Origin: Corynebacterium rouxii
GTDB lineage: Bacteria; Actinomycetota; Actinomycetes; Mycobacteriales; Mycobacteriaceae
DNA length: 64,000 nt
Direction: 5' to 3'
NCBI RefSeq assembly: GCF_902702935.1
Contig: NZ_LR738855.1
Span: 2,387,020 to 2,451,019, forward strand
The translations under genes and the position numbers were made by a program. Under the pieces are notes generated by a model. That model saw only the letters and a list, made by a program, of their open reading frames with translations. It did no database searches and was not told the DNA's origin. Below, piece after piece: positions 1 through 8,231 of the stretch. Every line of letters starts with the position of its first letter. The first letter of the stretch is position 1.

Positions 1-1305
1 GACCACCCGCGGAGTGGGCCATGTCATTGGCGTGAGAGCAGGCACTGTTGGGGTGGTGTTGATGAGTTGTTGCGCTTGGGTGGTTACGTCGTGGGGTGTG
101 TAGGCGTCCATGGCGATGACGGTGTCGGCGATGTCGATGAAGGCGCCTGAGCCGCCGGCGACGACGACTGTGGAAATGCCGTGGTCGCGCCATAGTTCGC
201 GGGCGCGGTCGACGAGCGGGGTGATGGGTTCGCGGTCGGCGGGGACGAGGCGGCGCATGCGTGCGTCGCGAATCATGAAGTTGGTGGCGGAGGTGTCCTC
301 ATCAATGAGGAGTGTGCGCGCACCTGCTTCGAGTGCTTCCATCAGGGCGGCGGACTGCGATGTGGAGCCTGAGGCGTTGGTGGTGGAAAAGGAGGTGGTA
401 CGCTCCCCCGACGGCAGCCCGTTGATAAATGGCGAGATGTTAACACCCGTGATCGCGCGGCCGTCCTCGGCGCGTAGGGCGACGGCGGTAGGGTCGGCGA
501 CGACAAGCTCACGGCCATCGCCGGCAACATGGTCATAAACGCCGGTGACCAGAGCGGATAGCAGCGTTGATTTGCCGTGGTAGCCGCCACCGACGATAAG
601 GGTCACACCCTGCGGGATTCCCATGCCGCGCACGGTCCGCCCCGACGGCAGCGCAAACTCATGGGCCAGGGAGTCGGGTGCAGAAAACGGGATCGCATGG
701 GACTTCGGCTCGTCACTGTTGCCCGCCTGACGAGGCAAAATGGAACCGTCGGCAATGAACGCCACCAGCCCAGCACCCGCGAGCGCACCCCGCAGCGCAG
801 CCTGATCGCGCTCCAGCTCCGCCGCCGCGTCCAGCTCGACCTGTAGCGCATCCCCACCAGCGGTTATGCACAGCGCACGGTCGAGTGCCCGCGGCAAGGC
901 GTTGCACAGCAGTTGGGCCGCCTCACGCCCACGGATACGCCGCCCCCGCGCCGGCAGCTGCACCTCAAAACAAATCTGCAGCGCATCATCTAGCTGCGTC
1001 ACCGCCGCCCGCGACAACACCTGCTGGCCGGGGCAATCAATGGCCAAACCGTGGCAGAACTCCCCCGCGATTCGGCGATTAAGCAGGTCACGTTGGTGCG
1101 TCGATAAGCTCCCTGAAAATGGCAGCACGGCCAGCGGGACCCGCACACGGCTTAACGACGCCGGCGCGTATGGATCCGACTGCACCTTATCCAAGAACAG
1201 CTCCGCCCCTGAAAGCCCCTCCAAGGCGTGCCGTCCTGCAATCGACTTGTACGCGCCATAACCCTTGCCATCTAAACTGCTCAACCGCTGAAATAAAGTG
1301 CCCAT
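1..1305 (-). CDS. ABC-class ATPase (COG3044 type), 3' part cut by window edge
   Basis: This reading frame is open from 1305 down to the window edge, so the C-terminus is missing. A P-loop (GGGYHGKSTLL) lies near residue 240. A Walker-B-like LLIDEDTSATNFM segment lies near residue 340. Both match the 'predicted ATPase of the ABC class' family, whose cellular role is unknown. The translation also carries an SQSAALMEALEAGA stretch before the acidic motif, as in that family. ATG at 1305 is used; an in-frame ATG at 1317 is equally possible because neither has a strong ribosome site. There is no transporter partner next to it. Family assignment is by recognised motifs only. Confidence 0.8.
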   Translation of the reverse strand, partial: MGTLFQRLSSLDGKGYGAYKSIAGRHALEGLSGAELFLDKVQSDPYAPASLSRVRVPLAVLPFSGSLSTHQRDLLNRRIAGEFCHGLAIDCPGQQVLSRAAVTQLDDALQICFEVQLPARGRRIRGREAAQLLCNALPRALDRALCITAGGDALQVELDAAAELERDQAALRGALAGAGLVAFIADGSILPRQAGNSDEPKSHAIPFSAPDSLAHEFALPSGRTVRGMGIPQGVTLIVGGGYHGKSTLLSALVTGVYDHVAGDGRELVVADPTAVALRAEDGRAITGVNISPFINGLPSGERTTSFSTTNASGSTSQSAALMEALEAGARTLLIDEDTSATNFMIRDARMRRLVPADREPITPLVDRARELWRDHGISTVVVAGGSGAFIDIADTVIAMDAYTPHDVTTQAQQLINTTPTVPALTPMTWPTPRVV

Positions 1306-1341
1306 AGAACACCGCATGCTACCGCATATCTGAGCCACCCC

Positions 1342-1423
1342 ATAAGCAATTTTTGCACCCTAAGGCTACAAAACCGCAGGACGCCCCCCTCAAAACAGCG
1401 CTTAAGGTACAAAAATTGCTCAC
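1342..1423 (-). repeat. 82-bp palindromic repeat, copy 1
   Basis: First of three 82-bp copies (others at 2277-2358 and 29764-29845). The ends are inverted repeats of about 20 bases around AGCAATTTTTG, and the core contains a conserved CCGCAGGAC. Copies 1 and 2 match at about 72 of 82 positions. On the minus strand the terminal stem is fully paired if two G-U pairs are allowed. It sits 7 bp past the sodC stop codon and could end or stabilise its transcript. Confidence 0.85.
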
Positions 1424-1430
1424 GCTGGGG

Positions 1431-2093
1431 TTATTTTGCTGTGATTACACCGCATGCAAAGCGAGCACCAGCGTCGCCGGTCTTCAATGTGTCCTGATCA
1501 GGGCCTTCTGGCGCATAGCGCTCGGGGATGTTGGCGAAGTTATCTCGGCCTTCGTGCACAATAAGGCTGGCACCATCGGTGCTGAGAAGCAGCTCGGGGG
1601 TCAGGGCGTCGGTCGTGACCGTCAACTTTGCAGTGCCATCCTGAGCAGCCAAAAGTGAGGGCAAATCACCAGCGTGCGGATGGTATCCCGCGGAATGGTC
1701 AGCACCATGTGCATGATTTGGCCCGCTTAAATGACCTCCAGCGGACTTGAAGTCACCTTCACATTTACCCTTATCGTGCACATGGAAACCATGGAACCCT
1801 GGCTCAAGCCCCTTTGCGTCAACTTTGATCTCAGTCCCAGCCTGTGTGGTTGTAAAAGTAACTGTGCCGGCGTCTTCACCCTTCTGCGTGACGAGCTTCG
1901 CGGTAGCAAATGGGGTTGCCATCTCGCCTGACGACGTCTCACTTGCCGATGCGCTCATCGAGGCATTTTCAGCTTTCTCAGCACTGTTACCGCAAGCTGT
2001 CAGGGATAAAACACCTGCTACGACAAATCCCGCACCTAGCATTGTGAACTTTTTTGATCGTGGGGAAGTTGCAGAGAATGCACGAGTATTCAT
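1431..2093 (-). CDS. sodC: Cu,Zn superoxide dismutase, lipoprotein
   Basis: A 220-residue protein that converts superoxide to hydrogen peroxide and oxygen outside the membrane. The N-terminus has a basic region, a hydrophobic stretch and a lipobox (LTAC, Cys34), so the enzyme should be lipid-anchored. Copper and zinc ligand motifs are visible: GFHVHDKGKC near residue 104, a His-rich NHAHGADHSAGYHPHAGDLP stretch, and the C-terminal ARFACGVI. Length and motif order fit bacterial SodC. Low-complexity Ser/Ala/Glu follows the lipidated Cys, as is common in surface lipoproteins. The gene stands alone and is bracketed by two same-orientation copies of the 82-bp repeat. No DtxR or other recognised operator was seen upstream. 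Confidence 0.93.
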   Translation of the reverse strand: MNTRAFSATSPRSKKFTMLGAGFVVAGVLSLTACGNSAEKAENASMSASASETSSGEMATPFATAKLVTQKGEDAGTVTFTTTQAGTEIKVDAKGLEPGFHGFHVHDKGKCEGDFKSAGGHLSGPNHAHGADHSAGYHPHAGDLPSLLAAQDGTAKLTVTTDALTPELLLSTDGASLIVHEGRDNFANIPERYAPEGPDQDTLKTGDAGARFACGVITAK

Positions 2094-2276
2094 TGTTAGC
2101 CTTTCATTTCATCAGCTATCCCACTATGCCACCCGATAGAATAAAACTATGAAATGACAATTAAAGATAGTGTTTTGGTATTGAAAAGCACTTTAGCATC
2201 ACTGAGATAATTTAGCCAGACCCAATTTCCCGAGCCCGATCGGGATGACACTCCACGATTCCACCCCAGCGCGCCC

Positions 2277-2358
2277 GTGAGCAATTTTTGCACCCTAAGG
2301 CCGCAAAACCGCAGGACACCCCCCAAAAAATGGCACTTAAGGTACAAAAATTGCTCAC
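2277..2358 (-). repeat. 82-bp palindromic repeat, copy 2
   Basis: Same element and orientation as copy 1, lying 183 bp upstream of the sodC start. Its outer ends extend the palindrome to GTGAGCAA...TTGCTCAC. The two C-A mismatches of the plus-strand stem become G-U pairs on the minus strand. Confidence 0.85.
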
Positions 2359-2460
2359 CTAGAGCTTAAGGGCGGCAGGGGAGCAAGGGGTTTAGCGGAA
2401 TGATAGGGGAGTTTATGAGATTACCCCTACTGGCCATCGACATCCATCGGTAGCAAAAGC

Positions 2461-2495
2461 GATATTTGCAAAAATGATAGATTTTTACAAATATC
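2461..2495. promoter_or_regulatory. 15-bp inverted repeat upstream of fic (operator candidate)
   Basis: Two 15-bp arms (GATATTTGCAAAAAT and its near-perfect reverse complement, 14 of 15 matching) are separated by 5 bp. They end 61 bp before the fic start in an AT-rich stretch. A related AATTTTACAAA occurs again at about 2514. The geometry suits a dimeric repressor site. No regulator gene lies alongside, so autoregulation or control in trans is inferred. Confidence 0.5.
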
Positions 2496-2556
2496 CGCTG
2501 CTAGCATTTGAGGAATTTTACAAAAACCGCCAGTTTTTCGAATTTTAGGACCGAGA

Positions 2557-3771
2557 ATGACATATAAATCTTTAAAAACGCATTTCCACCAAGATAGTGA
2601 TTCCTCTACACGGTTGTACGCCCAGAGAATTACGTCAGAAAGTGCTTTGAGGTGGGATTTCAATATCGGAGAGAACCCCGCATTCTGCCTATTGACCCCA
2701 GAACTAGTGACACAATCCGAACAAATTTTTATTACGGAGCGAAAAATCCAAGAAATTTGGCAGGCACTTCCGCCGGTTGCCACTAAAGGCTATTTGAACA
2801 AACTTCTGGTAAACGAAATAAAGGCAACCAATGATATTGAGGCTGTTCATTCTACGCGGAATGAAATCTCAGCGGCTTTGCAACGAAAGTTTTGGAATGA
2901 AGTAACCAAAAATAGATTCGAAGAAATCGCAAGAATATATCGAGAGTTAGGATCTGGGACTCGACCAGTGCCAACGACCTGTGAAGATATAAAAAATATC
3001 TTTGACACAGTGACAGCCGGTGAGATAGCAGAAGAAGACCGTATCGACGACGGTCTCTTTCGCTCTGACACTACACAGATAGTCAGTGGAACAAAGGTCA
3101 TTCACAAAGCTGTTCCTGTCGAAGAAATCGAACCACGGATCCAAATTATGCTGGATATATTAAATGATGATGACATACCAGCACTCATAGCAGCCATGGT
3201 CACACATTTTATGTTTGAATATATCCACCCATTTTTTGATGGTAACGGGCGCACAGGACGGTTCCTGCTCGCGCAGAAACTCTATACGGTTCTTTTACCT
3301 CCTACTGTGATGGCTCTATCGCCTGCTTTATTTGAGAAACGAAACAACTACTATAAAGCCTTTGAAGAAACCGAGCATCCATTAAATAAAGGTGACCTCA
3401 CACTTTTTGTTGCCACATTGCTGAAAATACTTTTGCAGGCACAAAATGCAGCACTTACGGATCTGACTGCCCGGCACGATGGCTACAAAAAACTAAACGG
3501 GAGTGTCGATAAGCGAAAAACTGGCAACAAAGTTCCCGATCGCCATGTCGACATTCAATTTTTATTAGGACAAGCGTGGTTGTTTAGCGAAGAAAGATCT
3601 ATCGATCTGGACATTCTAGAAAAGTATTTTTTGGAGACAAAAGCAACACTGCGTTCTGATCTAGAAACTCTTTGCCAAAAAGGGTTAGTGGTGAAACGTC
3701 GATCTAAGCCTTTGGCGTTTGCGCTCACATCTCAAGCATGTGAGGAACTGGGATTAGAAGCTATTGAATGA
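2557..3771 (+). CDS. Fic-domain AMP-transferase family protein
   Basis: A 404-residue protein. The central HPFFDGNGRTGRF (from residue 224) is the Fic catalytic signature, in which His is the base and the GNGR loop binds ATP phosphates. Fic enzymes usually transfer AMP from ATP to target-protein hydroxyls. The N-terminal part resembles the Fic_N domain. TNDIEAVHSTRNE near residue 93 aligns with the inhibitory-helix motif (S/T)xxxE(G/N), but Ala replaces Gly/Asn. The C-terminal 100 residues look like a winged-helix module, common in stand-alone class II Fic proteins. Codon use is clearly more AT-rich than in leuS next door, which suggests later acquisition. No antitoxin gene is adjacent, and the target is unknown. 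Confidence 0.88.
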   Translation: MTYKSLKTHFHQDSDSSTRLYAQRITSESALRWDFNIGENPAFCLLTPELVTQSEQIFITERKIQEIWQALPPVATKGYLNKLLVNEIKATNDIEAVHSTRNEISAALQRKFWNEVTKNRFEEIARIYRELGSGTRPVPTTCEDIKNIFDTVTAGEIAEEDRIDDGLFRSDTTQIVSGTKVIHKAVPVEEIEPRIQIMLDILNDDDIPALIAAMVTHFMFEYIHPFFDGNGRTGRFLLAQKLYTVLLPPTVMALSPALFEKRNNYYKAFEETEHPLNKGDLTLFVATLLKILLQAQNAALTDLTARHDGYKKLNGSVDKRKTGNKVPDRHVDIQFLLGQAWLFSEERSIDLDILEKYFLETKATLRSDLETLCQKGLVVKRRSKPLAFALTSQACEELGLEAIE

Positions 3772-3814
3772 ACTACAATTAATACTGACCACCGCAGCCC
3801 CGCGGTGAGCAAGC

Positions 3815-3849
3815 AAAAAATCGGCCCAACGATCTCGCTGGGCCGATTT
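3815..3849 (-). terminator. Rho-independent terminator of leuS
   Basis: The 11-bp stem AAATCGGCCCA/TGGGCCGATTT is followed on the minus strand by a T run, 13 bp past the leuS stop codon. Confidence 0.85.
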
Positions 3850-3861
3850 CTCGTGTTGTGG

Positions 3862-6738
3862 TTACTTGACCACTAGGTTGACCATGCGTCCTGGGACGAC
3901 GATCTTCTTGATCACGTTCTTGCCTTCAATGTGTGGTGTCACGGCATCGGAGGCAAGTGCAATTTCAGAGATCTGGTCTTGGGTGGCGTCGGCAGGCACC
4001 ATGATGCGGGCGCGGACCTTGCCGTTGATCTGGACTGGCATTTCTACTTCGTCGTCAACGAGCCACTTGTCTTCGTACTCGGGGAAGGCGACAAAGGTGA
4101 TGGTGTCGTTGTGCCCAAGGCGCTTCCAGAGCTCTTCGGCGATGTGTGGTGCGACGGCTGCAACCATGATGACCAGTGGTTCGACGGCTGCGCGTGGTGC
4201 ACCGGTGGAGCCGTATGCCTTGGTCAGGTAGTTGACGTATTCGATAGCCTTGGCTACCACGGTATTGATGCGCAGGCCTTCGTAGTCGTCACGCATGCCG
4301 GCGATGGTGCGGTGTAGTTGCTTGAGGTCGTCGTCGGTGAGTGCTGCGTCGGTGACAACGATGGATCCGTCGTCTTCGGAGACGACGAGGCGCCAGAGCC
4401 TTTGGAGGAAGCGGTGAGCACCGATGACGTCCTTGGTGGACCATGGGCGAGAGGTGTCCAGTGGGCCCATGGCCATTTCGTAAACGCGGAGGGTGTCGGC
4501 GCCGAAGTCGCGGCAGATGTCGTCAGGTGCGACGGCGTTCTTGAGGGACTTGCCCATCTTGCCGTATTCCTGATTGACTTCTTCGCCCTGGTAGTAGAAT
4601 TTGCCGTCTTTTTCTTCTACTTCATCGGCTGGGACGTACACCCCACGGGAGTCGGTGTAGGCGAATGCCTGGATGTAGCCCTGGTTGAAGAGGCGTCGGT
4701 AGGGTTCGCGGGAAGTGACAAAGCCGAGGTCGAAGAGGACTTTGTGCCAGAAGCGGGAGTACAGAAGGTGGAGCACGGCGTGCTCGACACCGCCGACGTA
4801 GAGGTCAACGCCGCCGGAGTCTTCTGCGCTGCGTGGGCCTGTCCAGTAGCGTTCGTTTTCGATGTCGCAGAACGTCTCGCTGTTGGTGGGGTCGATATAG
4901 CGCAGTTGGTACCAGGAGGAGCCGGCCCACTGTGGCATGACGTTGGTGTCGCGGGTGTACTTCTTCAGGCCGTCGCCGAGGTCGAGTTCTACTTGGGTCC
5001 ACTCGGTGGCTTTGGCCAGTGGTGGGTGTGGTTCGGAGTCGGCGTCGTCTGGGTCGAAGGAGACTGGTTTGTAGTCTTCTACCTCGGGTAGTTCGACGGG
5101 CAGCATGGACTCGGGTAGTGCGTGGGCGAGGCCGTTTTCGTCGTAAACGACTGGGAATGGTTCGCCCCAGTAGCGCTGCCGGGCGAAGAGCCAGTCGCGT
5201 AGCTTGTATTGGATCTTTTCGGATCCTTTTTGCTTGTCGACGAGCCACTCGATAACCCGGGCAATAGCTTCCTGCTTGTCCAGGCCATTGATGTCGAGGC
5301 CTTGGTCGTTAGCGGAGTTCACGGCTACGCCGGATTCGGTGTAGGGCTCTTCGGCAATATTGCCGCCAGCGACGACCTCGCGGATGGGTAGGCCGAACTC
5401 GGTGGCGAATTCGTAGTCGCGGGTGTCGTGTGCAGGCACAGCCATGATTGCGCCGGTGCCATAGCCGGTGAGAACGTAGTCGCCTATGAACACTGGGATG
5501 CTCTCGCCGTTGACAGGGTTGACGGCGTTTACGCCGAGGTAGACACCTGTCTTTTCCTTGTTTTCTTGGCGCTCAAGGTCGCTCTTTGCTGCGATGGAAG
5601 CGCGGTAGGCCTTGACTGCTTCCGCAGGGGTTGCTTGGCCGAAGGTCCAACGTGGGTCGATTCCTTCGTAGGAGTTCGTGCTGGCGGCGACGAGGGCGTC
5701 GACAAGCTCGTGCTCAGGGGCGAGAACCATGTAGGACGCGCCGAACAGTGTGTCTGGACGGGTGGTGAACACGGTGATCGTGTGGCCGAGGGCATCAAAG
5801 TCCACCTCAGCGCCACGCGAACGACCAACCCAGTTACGCTGCATACTCTTGACCTTGTCTGGCCAATCCAGCAGGTCAAGGTCGTCGATAAGACGATCCG
5901 AATATGCCGTAATGCGCATCATCCACTGCGACAACTTCTTGCGGAAAACTGGGAAGTTACCGCGCTCCGAACGACCATCGGCGGTGACCTCCTCGTTAGC
6001 CAACACCGTGCCCAAACCAGGGCACCAATTCACCATCGAGTGAGAGCGGTAAACCAGGCGGAACTCATCAACAACCTTGGCCTTTTCCACCGCATCCAAC
6101 TCAGAGTACGAGTCAGCAGAGCCCTCGAAGCCCTCCGGCAACGCCACTTCACCCGACTCCAGAAGCGGAATCAGCTCAGAGATAGGGCGGGCCTTTTGCT
6201 GCTTGGTATCAAACCAAGCATTGAAGATCTGCAGGAAGATCCACTGCGTCCACTTGTAGAACTCCGGATCAGTGGTAGCCACGCTACGGCGAGGATCATG
6301 ACCCAAGCCCAATGCACCCAGCTGGCGCTGCATGTTCGCAATGTTAGCCATGGTGGTCGTGCGAGGGTGTGTACCCGTCTGAATCGCATACTGCTCAGCT
6401 GGCAGACCGAAGGCATCGTAGCCCAAGGTGTGCAGCACGTTCTTGCCCAGCATGCGGTTATAACGAGCAAAAACGTCCGTCGCAATGTATCCCAGTGGGT
6501 GACCAACGTGCAGGCCGGCACCAGATGGGTACGGGAACATATCCTGAACAAACAGCTTGTCTTCAGGGAGTTTGTCTCCAGAGACGGCTAAATCGCCCAC
6601 GGGGTTGGGGGCGTTAAAAGTACCGTTATCAATCCAGTACTGCTGCCACTTTTTCTCAATTTCTCCAGCTAGAACGGCTGAATATCGAAAAGTAGGACTC
6701 ACTGAACTTGCCGGGGGGTTTCCACTTGGACTAGTCAT
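3862..6738 (-). CDS. leuS: Leucyl-tRNA synthetase
   Basis: A 958-residue class I aminoacyl-tRNA synthetase that charges tRNA-Leu. The HIGH-type motif lies in [16 protein letters not shown] (about residue 76). The KMSKS-type motif is KMGKS (about residue 729). Between them is the large CP1 editing region, including the [19 protein letters not shown] stretch that hydrolyses mischarged tRNA. The C-terminal anticodon-binding and tail segments are complete. The ATG at 6738 follows GGTCTCC and is the only sensible start. The gene is monocistronic, with a terminator after it and a roughly 120-bp divergent promoter region shared with the first mini-peptide gene. No T-box leader was seen in that short region. 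Confidence 0.98.
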   Translation of the reverse strand: MTSPSGNPPASSVSPTFRYSAVLAGEIEKKWQQYWIDNGTFNAPNPVGDLAVSGDKLPEDKLFVQDMFPYPSGAGLHVGHPLGYIATDVFARYNRMLGKNVLHTLGYDAFGLPAEQYAIQTGTHPRTTTMANIANMQRQLGALGLGHDPRRSVATTDPEFYKWTQWIFLQIFNAWFDTKQQKARPISELIPLLESGEVALPEGFEGSADSYSELDAVEKAKVVDEFRLVYRSHSMVNWCPGLGTVLANEEVTADGRSERGNFPVFRKKLSQWMMRITAYSDRLIDDLDLLDWPDKVKSMQRNWVGRSRGAEVDFDALGHTITVFTTRPDTLFGASYMVLAPEHELVDALVAASTNSYEGIDPRWTFGQATPAEAVKAYRASIAAKSDLERQENKEKTGVYLGVNAVNPVNGESIPVFIGDYVLTGYGTGAIMAVPAHDTRDYEFATEFGLPIREVVAGGNIAEEPYTESGVAVNSANDQGLDINGLDKQEAIARVIEWLVDKQKGSEKIQYKLRDWLFARQRYWGEPFPVVYDENGLAHALPESMLPVELPEVEDYKPVSFDPDDADSEPHPPLAKATEWTQVELDLGDGLKKYTRDTNVMPQWAGSSWYQLRYIDPTNSETFCDIENERYWTGPRSAEDSGGVDLYVGGVEHAVLHLLYSRFWHKVLFDLGFVTSREPYRRLFNQGYIQAFAYTDSRGVYVPADEVEEKDGKFYYQGEEVNQEYGKMGKSLKNAVAPDDICRDFGADTLRVYEMAMGPLDTSRPWSTKDVIGAHRFLQRLWRLVVSEDDGSIVVTDAALTDDDLKQLHRTIAGMRDDYEGLRINTVVAKAIEYVNYLTKAYGSTGAPRAAVEPLVIMVAAVAPHIAEELWKRLGHNDTITFVAFPEYEDKWLVDDEVEMPVQINGKVRARIMVPADATQDQISEIALASDAVTPHIEGKNVIKKIVVPGRMVNLVVK

Positions 6739-6772
6739 GGAGACCTAGTTTAGTAAAGGTTTGATAAAAAAG

Positions 6773-6803
6773 TTGAAAAAAATCAAGCTCAGTATTGTAT
6801 AAG
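6773..6803 (+). promoter_or_regulatory. Promoter candidate for the mini-peptide genes
   Basis: TTGAAA (6773-6778) and TATAAG (6798-6803) are 19 bp apart in AT-rich DNA, 60 bp ahead of the first peptide start. An alternative -10, TATTGT, overlaps it. Assigned by eye. Confidence 0.35.
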
Positions 6804-6862
6804 GATTACTTAACCTGTTAGAGTGCAGATAAATCGTTTTACAGAAGAAAGGAGGGAAGATC

Positions 6863-6937
6863 ATGGGTGCTACTGTCGTTCCAACGATTTTGAACACACT
6901 CGCAGCAATTTTTGGCATTCTTGCTGGTCTACTCTAA
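6863..6937 (+). CDS. Hydrophobic mini-peptide 1 (24 residues)
   Basis: A 24-codon gene starting MGATVVP and ending FGILAGLL. It is preceded by a near-perfect ribosome site (AAAGGAGGG, 7 bp upstream). The product has no charged side chain, no signal peptide and no Cys. It would form a short hydrophobic helix with a Pro near the start and Gly spaced along its C-terminal half. Two similar genes follow in the same orientation. The arrangement recalls families such as staphylococcal phenol-soluble modulins, leaderless bacteriocins, type I toxin peptides and the tiny signal-less mycomembrane porins of corynebacteria. None matches clearly, and the function is unknown. The strong ribosome site is the main evidence that it is expressed. 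Confidence 0.75.
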   Translation: MGATVVPTILNTLAAIFGILAGLL

Positions 6938-7165
6938 ATCCATCTGTATTTACTACAGAATAAAGCCAAAGTTGGGAGCCAATAGGCTCAAACATCTAGG
7001 TTCAGCATCCTGAAACAATGTACTTTATTTAAGTTACATTAAGTTAGAAATATAAAATTTTCATAACTTTTAAGAAAAAACTTAAATATTTAGTTTCGGA
7101 AGATGTATAAAGGAAAACAAGCAGTTACCATCCGGTAATTAGCTTCCATAAACAAAGGAGTTATT

Positions 7166-7252
7166 ATGGGAACCGCAGCAGGACTGAACGCAATTACCGC
7201 CATCATTAGTGCACTCGGTCCACTTTTCAGCCTCATCTTTGGTTTAATTTAA
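7166..7252 (+). CDS. Hydrophobic mini-peptide 2 (28 residues)
   Basis: A 28-codon gene beginning MGTAAGLNAI and ending SLIFGLI, with ribosome site AAAGGAG 5 bp before the ATG. Like its neighbours it lacks charged residues and a signal peptide. It is built from Ile, Leu, Ala, Gly and a few Ser/Thr/Asn that could form a polar stripe on a helix. It lies 228 bp after peptide 1, so it may have its own promoter. The intervening DNA is AT-rich and shows no hairpin stronger than GAGCC-AATA-GGCTC. It shares the start (M-G-x), an Asn near the N-terminal third and the Gly-hydrophobic end with peptide 1, suggesting duplication. Confidence 0.75.
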   Translation: MGTAAGLNAITAIISALGPLFSLIFGLI

Positions 7253-7396
7253 AACCCGATGCAGGTAACTAGGATGTTTCCCTTTGTAGCAGATCACGAT
7301 TTTTGAGTATATAGGGCAGCATCTCGAAATGCAACTAATCAGTTGCATAATTCACCGCAAGTAATCAATCACTTCACATGTATATAAGGAGTCATC

Positions 7397-7474
7397 ATGG
7401 ATACTGCATCTACGATCAACTCAGTTCTTCAGATTCTCGCTCCTATTCTAGGCATTCTTGGAATTCTGATTTAA
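7397..7474 (+). CDS. Hydrophobic mini-peptide 3 (25 residues)
   Basis: A 25-codon gene beginning MDTASTINSV and ending ILGILGILI, with ribosome site AAGGAG 5 bp before the ATG. The only charged residue is Asp2. The pattern x-T-A/x-I/L-N followed by Leu/Ile, a Pro and Gly-spaced hydrophobics is shared with peptides 1 and 2. The gene is 144 bp after peptide 2, and a long inverted repeat begins 10 bp past its stop codon. Whether the three act as one complex, like multi-peptide bacteriocins or porins, is an inference from tandem placement and similarity. Confidence 0.75.
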   Translation: MDTASTINSVLQILAPILGILGILI

Positions 7475-7483
7475 GAGCCACAC

Positions 7484-7562
7484 CTAATAGACAGAGTGTT
7501 TTCCGTTGGCTGGCGGGGTCACTATAATCCCACTGGCTAACGGAAAACACTCTGTCTATTAG
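7484..7562. terminator. Long perfect inverted repeat between mini-peptide 3 and hrtA
   Basis: Two identical 24-bp arms (7484-7507 and 7539-7562, starting CTAATAGACAGAG) are separated by 31 bp. It lies between convergent genes, 10 bp after the peptide 3 stop and 4 bp from the hrtA stop. It should end or protect both transcripts. A U-run is lacking on both strands, so it is not a typical intrinsic terminator. Confidence 0.6.
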
Positions 7563-7565
7563 CAC

Positions 7566-8231
7566 TCAAACTTTTAAGAGGGCTTTTCCATCGGCCATTT
7601 CTACGAAGCGGTCAGCGTAGGCCAGTTGGGATCGGTCATGGGTGACCATGAGGGTTGCGAGCTCGAATTCTTTAGTGATGTCACGGAGGAGCTCGACGAT
7701 CTCCTGGGAGAGACGGGCGTCGAGAGCCGAGGTGGGCTCGTCGGCAAGCAGGAGTTGGGGGTTACCCATGAGTGCGCGGGCGATGTTGACGCGCTGGCGT
7801 TGGCCGCCGGAGAGTTGGGCTACGCGTCGGCCGCCGAGTCCTTCGAGTCCGACGCGGGCGAGTAATTCGTCGGCGCGGTCTTTGCGGGGTTTGGTGCCGC
7901 GCAGGTGGTCGGTAATGAGCAGCTGTTCGCGGGCAGTTAGCGATCCGAGGAGGTTGGGCTGCTGGAAGACGAATCCGATGTGCTCACGGCGTGTCGACGT
8001 AGCGTCGAGGCCTTCCGCACCGCGGAGTGTCACGGTTCCGGCGGTGGGTTCTTGGAGGAAGCCGGCGATGGAGAGCAGGGTTGATTTTCCGGAGCCGGAT
8101 TCGCCGACGATGGCTACGAGCTCGCCTGGGAATATTTCCACGTTGGCGGAGTCGAGGGCGGCGACTGTCGAGGTGCCGTCGGGGTAGACAACGCTGGCGT
8201 TGGTGATAGAGAGAACTGGTGTGGCGCTCAT
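7566..8231 (-). CDS. hrtA: Haem exporter ATP-binding protein HrtA
   Basis: A 221-residue ABC ATPase of the MacB/LolD type. Walker A is GESGSGKST, the signature is LSGGQRQRVNIARAL and Walker B is LLLADEPTSALD; an H-loop (MVTHDRSQL) follows. The ATG at 8231 overlaps the stop codon of the upstream permease gene as ATGA, so the two are translationally coupled. Together they should pump toxic haem from the membrane. The assignment as HrtA comes from this pairing and from the nearby ChrSA-type two-component system, the known haem-responsive regulator of hrtBA in corynebacteria. The family alone would only say 'FtsX-type ABC exporter'. Confidence 0.88.
   Translation of the reverse strand: MSATPVLSITNASVVYPDGTSTVAALDSANVEIFPGELVAIVGESGSGKSTLLSIAGFLQEPTAGTVTLRGAEGLDATSTRREHIGFVFQQPNLLGSLTAREQLLITDHLRGTKPRKDRADELLARVGLEGLGGRRVAQLSGGQRQRVNIARALMGNPQLLLADEPTSALDARLSQEIVELLRDITKEFELATLMVTHDRSQLAYADRFVEMADGKALLKV

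Noticed and set aside
4318..5091. Long open frame opposite leuS on the plus strand
   Set aside because: It lies wholly inside leuS, has a biased composition (Val, Gly, Glu) from the opposite strand, and lacks a ribosome site.
6739..6862. T-box or other leader for leuS
   Set aside because: The upstream region is too short and shows no T-box sequence or specifier stem.
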